From: Sphingobacterium sp. UBA6711
GTDB taxonomy: Bacteria; Bacteroidota; Bacteroidia; Sphingobacteriales; Sphingobacteriaceae
Reading direction: 5' to 3'
DNA length: 20,151 bases
Assembly: GCA_002454415.1 (NCBI GenBank)
Contig: DKIT01000006.1
Coordinates: 9,855 to 30,005 of the forward strand
The position numbers and the translations under genes were made by a program. Below are positions 14,892 to 20,151 of this stretch, piece after piece; the stretch's first letter is position 1; each line of letters starts with the position of its first letter. The notes under the pieces were generated by a model. That model worked only from the letters and a program-made list of their open reading frames with translations. It was not told the origin of the DNA and made no database searches.

Positions 14892-16265
14892 ATGAGAAAA
14901 ATTTTATACCTATTTATCATTTGCGTCCATTTTTCATGTTCTCATGCACAGACATTTGATGGTTCATGGAAGGGTGAGGTTGAGGTTTCAGGGCAGAAAT
15001 TATTTTTGATATTTAATCTTGAAAAGGATAGTAACAATAATTGGAATGGGACATTTGAAAGTCCGATGCAGACTTCCCAAAAGTTTCTAATCAACCAAAT
15101 AAGAACGAAGCAGGATTCAATTTGGATCGATGTTAAAAATATAGGATTAGTCTATGCTGGATTTTTGGATCGGGACAAAGACGTAATGAAAGGAGTGATG
15201 AAACAGGGGGGATTTGAATCGGCGATGGTTCTTGTCAGAAGCGAGAACGAGCAAAGCGGACTTTCTCGTAAACAGGATGTCTTCCCTCCATATCATTATA
15301 TTGAAGAAGAGGTTTCGTTTAAAAATATAAAGGGGAATGCTATTCTTACGGGAACTTTAACTTATCCTAAAAATGGAGGGGCATTTCCTGCGGTCGTATT
15401 GGTCAATGGTAGTGGTCAGCAAAATCGGGATTCGGAAGTCTTTGGACATAGGCCATTTAAGGTGCTTGCAGATCATTTGAGCAAAAATGGTTTTGCGGTT
15501 TTACGTTATGACGACCGTGGAATTGGTGGATCTAAAGGGGAAGTTAACTTAGCAACAACGACCGATTTCGCTTCTGATGCAAATGCGGCTGTTGACTTTC
15601 TAAGACAAAGGAAGATTGTCCAGTCAAACAAAATAGGTATAATAGGGCACAGTGAGGGGGCTTAAATTGCTGCAATGGTAGCCGCAGAAAATAGTAACGT
15701 AAATTATATTGCTTTGTTATCTGGCCCAGTAATTAAGGGTGACTCGCTGCTTATTTTACAAAGTTATGCATTAGGAAAGGCGGGAGGATTGTCCGTATCT
15801 CAACTCGATATTAATAAGTCGAACAACCGGAAACTCTATAACATATTATTACAGGACGAACCAACTCAAACGTTAGCAGCATCTTTGGAAAAGGAGCTTG
15901 TTCGCCAAAATAGTGGTAATGCACTAACATCAGATATGAAGATTAAACTTAGCCCGATGATGAGTCCTTGGTTTAGAAGTTTTCTTCGTATAGATCCCGG
16001 ATATTATTTAAAACAGGTAAAGGTTCCGATTTTTGCTTCTTTCGGTGGTAAGGATGTCCAAGTACCGGCAAATGAAAATATTTATGCACTTCAACGGCTG
16101 CATTTGCAGACGACAGATGTAACCATTAAGGAATATCCTAACTTAAATCACTTATTTCAGCAGGCAGAGACAGGAAAAATAGAAGAATATTTTGAGAACT
16201 CGGAGAGTTTTAATGAGCAGCTAATGGATGATCTGACAAAATGGCTCAGACAAAAAACAAAATAG
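14892..16265 (+). pseudogene. Secreted alpha/beta hydrolase interrupted by in-frame TAA
   Basis: A single 458-codon frame split by TAA at 15663-15665 (codon 258). It encodes an N-terminal export signal (hydrophobic 4-16, then SCSHAQ; Sec or lipoprotein), a beta-rich domain (about 21-120), and a serine hydrolase domain: VNGSGQQNRD (oxyanion side), YDDRGIGGS, GHSEG with Ser254, GGKD with Asp388 and LNHLF with His420. The triad is complete only if translation passes the stop. The frame is intact on both sides and the sequence after the stop (IAAMVAAENS) continues the family pattern. Intact relatives usually read GHSEGG then a hydrophobic residue and IA. This suggests a recent nonsense change, or sequencing error at the adjoining G5 and A3 runs. 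As read, the 257-aa product would be inactive. Confidence 0.8.
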
Positions 16266-16291
16266 TCTTCATATGGAGTAGACTATTTTGT
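16257..16291 (+). terminator. Hairpin terminator after the hydrolase gene
   Basis: ACAAAATAGTCT (16257-16268) and AGACTATTTTGT (16280-16291) form a perfect 12-bp stem with an 11-nt loop overlapping the TAG stop. The arm carries TTTT but no long T-run follows, so it may be a moderate terminator. It could serve both convergent units. Confidence 0.6.
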
Positions 16292-16363
16292 CAAGATGAT
16301 TTTTTATCGAAATATCGATTTTTGCAACAAGGTTATGTCAATATATCCTAGACAGGAGCGTTC

Positions 16364-17071
16364 TTACGGTGTTGTATTGGCAACGGGAAGTATTTTTCCA
16401 TTGAAATAACGATGTCCATTCTGTGCGAAATCAGCTATATACCTACCCATTTCGAAAGCTAATGTCCCCGCTTCAACGCCCGGAAAGGCTGCTTCAAACA
16501 TTTCTGTTTGCGAGGATCCTAATGCAAGACAGTTAACTTTGATTCCTTTTTCTTTGAATTCTTCGGCTAGACACTCGGTTAATATGGCCAATGCACCCTT
16601 GCTGGTAGAGTATGCGGAAAGCCCCGAAAATTTCATGGATCCTTGAAAGCCTCCCATGCTGCTTATATTGACGATATGGGCACCTTCTCTCATAAATGGG
16701 ACTACGTTTTGTATCATATTTATATGGCCCATGAGATTTGTCTGTAGCATCTCAGCAAAGTCCTTTCCATCAGTTTCCATAAAAGGTTTGTTGATCAATG
16801 CTCCAGCATTATTTATGAGAATGTCTACCGTGTCAAATTTCGATTGAATAAATGGAATGAGCGTGGCATAATCATCGTATACGATATCGAACTGTGCTGG
16901 ATAAAGTGTGCCACCATCATAATTGAGTTGACTGGCGATTTCATGGAGTTTTCGCAGCTTGTCCGCAGATCTAGCCAGTGCAATCACTTTGTTGTCCTTT
17001 TTAGAGGTCAAATCCAATACTGCTTCAAATCCGATTCCGCTGCTTTCGCCGGTTATAATGATATTTGACAT
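16364..17071 (-). CDS. Short-chain dehydrogenase/reductase
   Basis: 235 aa, classical SDR Rossmann fold. Cofactor motif TGESSGIG at 7-14 (family TGxxxGxG), LINNAG at 85-90, Ser137/138 in NISSMGG, and the catalytic YSTSK with Tyr154 and Lys158. Arg34 after the second strand (ALARSADK) suggests NADP(H) preference. The substrate cannot be told from the sequence. It starts 2 bp after the stop of the flippase-like gene, so the two are almost certainly co-transcribed, which may link it to lipid or envelope metabolism. The stretch after its stop holds no clear terminator of its own. Confidence 0.92.
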   Translation of the reverse strand: MSNIIITGESSGIGFEAVLDLTSKKDNKVIALARSADKLRKLHEIASQLNYDGGTLYPAQFDIVYDDYATLIPFIQSKFDTVDILINNAGALINKPFMETDGKDFAEMLQTNLMGHINMIQNVVPFMREGAHIVNISSMGGFQGSMKFSGLSAYSTSKGALAILTECLAEEFKEKGIKVNCLALGSSQTEMFEAAFPGVEAGTLAFEMGRYIADFAQNGHRYFNGKILPVANTTP

Positions 17072-17073
17072 AA

Positions 17074-17988
17074 TTATTCTTCTAGTTTTTGACTTTGTTC
17101 AACTTCTTCTGCCGACGGTAGTTTATCTTCTCCAATTGCTTTCGGATGGAATATAAAATAAATTCCCGAGAGCGCAACCAATGCAGAAATAATATAAAAC
17201 AACAATGTGATTAATACCGCATTGTGCGAATCCACATGGAAAATGCTCGCCCCCCACATAATCACAAGTTCGCGCATCCCTAAACCACCTACTGAAAATG
17301 GAATGATGGAAACCAAGGAAGAAGCTAAAAATAGAAAAAGATAGGGGGAAAACTTACCGTTAAAACCTAGAGCATAGAGAATTAATATTGCTGCAAGAAC
17401 TTGCATTGATTGTACTCCGATAGCTTTAAGATGAGCTTTTAAAAATGTCGGTTTATATTCTTTGAAAAATTTGGTCACAATAAAGTAGTATACAATACTC
17501 CCGAGTACAAATAAAAGGATCGTTAGGAAATTAGGGATTCCGAGCTGTGGCATATAGGTGACTAGCGCTGAGATAATTAAGCAAAGTGCCCATAAACCAC
17601 TTAATCGGTCGAGAAATAAAGCTGTAAATAGCTTTCTTCCTTTAATACTAAATCTTTTTCTGAGGAAAAATATCTTATAACCGTCACCGCCGACACCACC
17701 TGGTAAAATCAAGTTGTAAAACAAGCCCAATTGGTATAGTTTTAAATTGTATTTTTCGGTAACATCCAATCCGATCGCCTTTAAAAATGTCAATAAACGA
17801 GAAGACGAGATGAAGATAGAAATACTGTAGGCCACCAATGCTAAAAATAGGTACAGTGGGTTTGAATTGATGACAGCTTCTTTAAGATCTTTTACAGATA
17901 CCTTACTAAACACCCAGTATAAAGCACCTGCCGTAACAACAATCTTCAATATATTTTTGGCTATTTTTAGCCCCTTTTTTTTATCCAT
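17074..17988 (-). CDS. Flippase-like membrane protein (LPG synthase TM / UPF0104)
   Basis: 304 aa from ATG at 17988; the open frame extends 27 codons upstream but that part has no hydrophobic or conserved character. About seven or eight membrane helices, with the family hallmarks LPGGVGGDGYK at 95-105 and IIPFSVGGLGMRE at 228-240. The family includes the membrane part of MprF and related lipid or lipid-sugar translocators. The C-terminal MprF synthase domain is absent, so lysyl transfer is not expected. This is the second member of the family in the window and is closer to the consensus than the one at 10372. It is co-directional with the SDR gene downstream. Confidence 0.88.
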   Translation of the reverse strand: MDKKKGLKIAKNILKIVVTAGALYWVFSKVSVKDLKEAVINSNPLYLFLALVAYSISIFISSSRLLTFLKAIGLDVTEKYNLKLYQLGLFYNLILPGGVGGDGYKIFFLRKRFSIKGRKLFTALFLDRLSGLWALCLIISALVTYMPQLGIPNFLTILLFVLGSIVYYFIVTKFFKEYKPTFLKAHLKAIGVQSMQVLAAILILYALGFNGKFSPYLFLFLASSLVSIIPFSVGGLGMRELVIMWGASIFHVDSHNAVLITLLFYIISALVALSGIYFIFHPKAIGEDKLPSAEEVEQSQKLEE

Positions 17989-18075
17989 AGCAATTATGCT
18001 TCCAATCTTATTCGGCCGTATTAACGATTTTGGAGAATCCAAAGTTAGAAACTTTGTGGAATTCTGCAATTGTGC

Positions 18076-18408
18076 TTATACGATCGTTGGGTAAATTCTT
18101 GAATACAATAATATCAAATATAAAATACCGAAGATAGTAGCAAGTGAAAATAGCCAATTTAAGTCAATTCTATTATATTTGTGTTTTAGCACTGCGATCA
18201 TTAATCCAATAATAAAACAAAAGAGTAAAATAGGCGCAATGAGTGCTACTTTATTTGTGAAAGCGAGGTTAATTTGACCTAGTTTGCTGTTGGCTTCTTT
18301 ACCTAAGAAAAGTGGGTATGAGGCAAAAGCCAATAGAATAATAAATAGCCTTAAAAGAGTTTTTGCGATTATTTTGCTTATGGTATGATTTTTGGCTGAG
18401 AACTTCAT
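18076..18408 (-). CDS. Small three-helix membrane protein
   Basis: 110 aa with three predicted membrane helices at about 18-36, 53-75 and 84-102 and a basic N-terminus. No recognised family. ATG start at 18408, with a TAnnTTTG element 24 bp upstream. It is the first gene of the minus-strand group with the flippase-like protein (87 bp downstream) and the SDR, so it may belong to the same membrane process. Function unknown. Confidence 0.6.
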   Translation of the reverse strand: MKFSAKNHTISKIIAKTLLRLFIILLAFASYPLFLGKEANSKLGQINLAFTNKVALIAPILLFCFIIGLMIAVLKHKYNRIDLNWLFSLATIFGILYLILLYSRIYPTIV

Positions 18409-18431
18409 GATATTTGTGGATTAATTTTCCC

Positions 18432-18439
18432 CAAAAATA
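18432..18439 (-). promoter_or_regulatory. Candidate -7 element of the minus-strand group
   Basis: Reads TATTTTTG on the minus strand, an exact TAnnTTTG match, 23 bp before the ATG at 18408. It lies in the short divergent region shared with the lipoprotein gene. Confidence 0.4.
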
Positions 18440-18464
18440 CAATTTGAAATTAAAATTTATACAT

Positions 18465-19019
18465 ATGAATCGATTCGTTTTATCATTAGCAACTATTTTT
18501 GCTACGGTGACCTTATTTTCTTGTGGAGCACAAAAGCAAGGTACATCATCTGGAAATCCGTCGTCCAACACGAGCGCAGCTTCAGGCCCTAGCGCTTCAG
18601 ATTGGAAATCCGCTGTGAAAGGAACTTGGACATTGAATACAATCGATAGAGAAAATTTGCCTTCAACATTTACAATTAAAAGCGTTTTTGAAGAGGCGCC
18701 GGCCGAGTGTTTTGTTGGTAGTACATGGAACTTTATAGGCAACGGTAAAGGATCTATTACGTTTAATGCACAGGGAACATTATGTGCTCCAGGTGCTTCT
18801 CGTGAGATTTTTTGGTCAATCTATAACCCAGGAAAAGGGTTAGGGGAGCCACAATTTCAGTTTAAAAAGATATATGCAGGAGACAAAGCAAAGAATGTAA
18901 CTACAGGTTATCGTCTAGATTTGTCGTATTCAGATGGTAATAAATTGGTCATGCGCATGCCATTGACGGTAGCTAATGGAGAGGCCTATCTGGTATTTAA
19001 CTTTACCCGCTCAAACTAA
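18465..19019 (+). CDS. Lipocalin-like lipoprotein
   Basis: 184 aa from ATG at 18465; an upstream ATG at 18414 would put 17 residues before the signal peptide and is rejected. Type II signal peptide with lipobox LFSC, lipidated Cys20, then a Ser/Gly/Ala-rich linker (about 21-45). The domain from about 48 begins KGTWTLNTID, the short W-containing opening strand of Bacteroidota lipocalin-like proteins, and continues as beta strands with Cys residues in ECFVGSTW and TLCAPG that could form a disulfide. It ends in YLVFNFTRS. Probably attached to the outer membrane or periplasmic face; ligand unknown. Monocistronic, with its own terminator. Confidence 0.85.
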   Translation: MNRFVLSLATIFATVTLFSCGAQKQGTSSGNPSSNTSAASGPSASDWKSAVKGTWTLNTIDRENLPSTFTIKSVFEEAPAECFVGSTWNFIGNGKGSITFNAQGTLCAPGASREIFWSIYNPGKGLGEPQFQFKKIYAGDKAKNVTTGYRLDLSYSDGNKLVMRMPLTVANGEAYLVFNFTRSN

Positions 19020-19044
19020 TCTTAGAAGAAAAAGAATAATAATG

Positions 19045-19074
19045 AAAGCTATAGGATTTCCTATGGCTTTTTTT
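19045..19074 (+). terminator. Intrinsic terminator of the lipoprotein gene
   Basis: AAAGCTATAGG (19045-19055) pairs with CCTATGGCTTT (19060-19070) with one G-U wobble and a 4-nt loop, followed by TTTT. It lies 25 bp after the lipoprotein stop. Confidence 0.9.
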
Positions 19075-19147
19075 GTTTAAAATTTAATACTTTTACAATC
19101 CGAAATTATAATGATATTTTTCATGGTAACTGATTGGCTTACGAATG

Positions 19148-19180
19148 TAATTCATCATAGGTTATAGATGAATTATTCAT
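19148..19180. promoter_or_regulatory. Inverted repeat cluster upstream of gmd, candidate operator
   Basis: TAATTCATC (19148-19156), 10-bp spacer, GATGAATTA (19167-19175) is a perfect 9-bp inverted repeat. The right arm overlaps a second palindrome, ATGAATTATTCAT (19168-19180), so three ATTCAT-type half-sites occur in 33 bp. It lies 100 bp before gmd, where a promoter for the polysaccharide locus would be. No T-run follows, so it is not a terminator. Confidence 0.45.
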
Positions 19181-19280
19181 GTAATAGGGTAAATCATTGC
19201 CTTTGAAAGACAGATTTATAAAAGACAAAAATAGCTTAGTATCGAACGGCTTCGTTGGGTATCGCTTAATATAGAGAAAT

Positions 19281-20151
19281 ATGGCTGAACAAAACACGAA
19301 AACTGCTTTAATAACAGGTATTACAGGACAAGACGGTGCCTATTTAGCAGAATTCCTATTGAAAAAAGGGTACAAAGTTCACGGTTTAAAACGCCGAAGT
19401 TCTTTATTCAATACAGATCGTATTGACCATCTTTACCAAGATCCTCATCTTGACAATAGAAATTTTACCTTGCATTTTGGTGATTTGACCGATTCAACCA
19501 ATTTGATCCGTATTATTCAAGAAACACAGCCAGACGAAATCTATAATTTGGCGGCACAATCTCACGTTAAGGTGAGCTTTGATACGCCCGAGTATACGGC
19601 CAACGCGGACGGTATTGGTACCTTACGTATTTTGGAGGCTGTAAGATTGCTTGGGATGATTGAGAAAACACGTATTTATCAAGCCTCAACATCGGAGCTA
19701 TATGGCTTGGTGCAAGCGGTTCCACAAAGTGAAACGACACCTTTTTATCCCAGAAGTCCTTATGCCGTAGCAAAAATGTATGGCTACTGGATTACTGTCA
19801 ATTATCGTGAGGCCTATAAAATGTATGCCTGTAATGGGATTTTATTCAATCATGAAAGTCCTGTTAGAGGGGAAACATTTGTGACACGTAAAATCACTAG
19901 AGCAGTTGCTAAAATCGCATTGGGACTGCAAGATAAATTATATCTTGGAAACTTATCTGCTCAGCGGGATTGGGGACATGCTAAAGATTATGTGGAGGCC
20001 ATGTGGTTGATCCTTCAGCAAGAGAAACCCGAAGATTTTGTCATTGCAACAGGCGTAACGACAACCGTCAGAGATTTTGTTCGGATGGCTTTCGCAGAAT
20101 TAGGTATTGAGGTTGAATTCAGTGGCAAAGGTGAGCAAGAAAAAGGTGTAG
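19281..20151 (+). CDS. gmd: GDP-mannose 4,6-dehydratase (3' truncated by window edge)
   Basis: Converts GDP-D-mannose to GDP-4-keto-6-deoxy-D-mannose, the precursor of GDP-fucose and related sugars for surface polysaccharides. 290 codons are present of roughly 370 in the family. NADP-binding TGITGQDG at 12-19, LKRRSS after the second strand, GDLTDSTNL, NLAAQSHV, the catalytic STSELYG (Thr/Glu) and the YAVAK Tyr/Lys pair, then NHESPVRGETFVTRKI and the LGNLSAQRDWGHAKDY block are all diagnostic. The ATG at 19281 is the only sensible start. The frame is intact to the window end. A GDP-fucose synthase gene commonly follows but lies outside. Confidence 0.97.
   Translation, partial: MAEQNTKTALITGITGQDGAYLAEFLLKKGYKVHGLKRRSSLFNTDRIDHLYQDPHLDNRNFTLHFGDLTDSTNLIRIIQETQPDEIYNLAAQSHVKVSFDTPEYTANADGIGTLRILEAVRLLGMIEKTRIYQASTSELYGLVQAVPQSETTPFYPRSPYAVAKMYGYWITVNYREAYKMYACNGILFNHESPVRGETFVTRKITRAVAKIALGLQDKLYLGNLSAQRDWGHAKDYVEAMWLILQQEKPEDFVIATGVTTTVRDFVRMAFAELGIEVEFSGKGEQEKGV

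Noticed and set aside
15675..16265. Separate gene starting at the ATG at 15675
   Set aside because: Its product lacks the nucleophile serine and begins in mid-fold of the hydrolase; it is the 3' part of the interrupted gene.
1..20151. CRISPR arrays, tRNA or rRNA genes, insertion sequences, phage or defence genes
   Set aside because: No repeated spacer units, cloverleaf-like sequences, transposase motifs or integrase genes were found on reading both strands; the window is mainly core chromosome.

Overview
The window looks like a chromosomal segment of a low-to-mid GC member of the Bacteroidota, most likely Sphingobacteriaceae (Sphingobacterium/Pedobacter-like). The reasons are an acylornithine-type carbamoyltransferase in place of a classical OTCase, few Shine-Dalgarno sequences before most genes, several promoter-like TAnnTTTG (-7) elements, and family-level resemblance of the hypothetical proteins. 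Genus is an inference from protein style, not from a database search.

Positions 1-2690 hold the 3' part of the alpha ribosomal operon (rpsK partial, rpsD, rpoA, rplQ), closed by a strong intrinsic terminator. A long hairpin sits between rpsD and rpoA.

Positions 2690-7810 hold an arginine/proline cluster: argD, argF', argB, proC and an argE-like M20 deacylase. It is preceded by a 24-bp palindrome next to a Bacteroidota-type -7 element and ends in a bidirectional terminator. The carbamoyltransferase has Val90 at the position that separates acetyl- from succinyl-ornithine enzymes, which points to succinylated intermediates. ArgB makes acylglutamyl phosphate, ArgD makes acylornithine, ArgF' makes acylcitrulline, and the deacylase releases citrulline. 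argC, argG and argH are not in the window. A convergent Lrp/AsnC regulator shares the terminator.

Positions 8287-12490: a 373-bp non-coding region, then a 347-aa conserved-type protein with an unusually strong Shine-Dalgarno and residues resembling a protein-kinase-like fold. ruvC follows, tail to tail with no spacer. Divergent from ruvC is a pair made of a flippase-like membrane protein and a family 2 glycosyltransferase.

Positions 12490-16290: a PlsC-type acyltransferase (minus strand), then a plus-strand group of a DUF2089-like zinc-ribbon/HTH protein, two small membrane proteins, and an alpha/beta hydrolase broken by an in-frame TAA four codons after its nucleophile serine.

Positions 16360-18440: a minus-strand group of a small membrane protein, a second flippase-like membrane protein and a short-chain dehydrogenase. 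Divergent from it is a lipocalin-like lipoprotein with its own terminator. The window ends inside gmd (GDP-mannose 4,6-dehydratase), probably the first gene of a surface polysaccharide locus, preceded by a 28-bp inverted repeat.

Most of the window is ordinary housekeeping sequence. The best leads are the predicted succinyl-type arginine pathway with its candidate operator, the cryptic kinase-like protein, the interrupted hydrolase, and the inverted repeats upstream of gmd and lrp.
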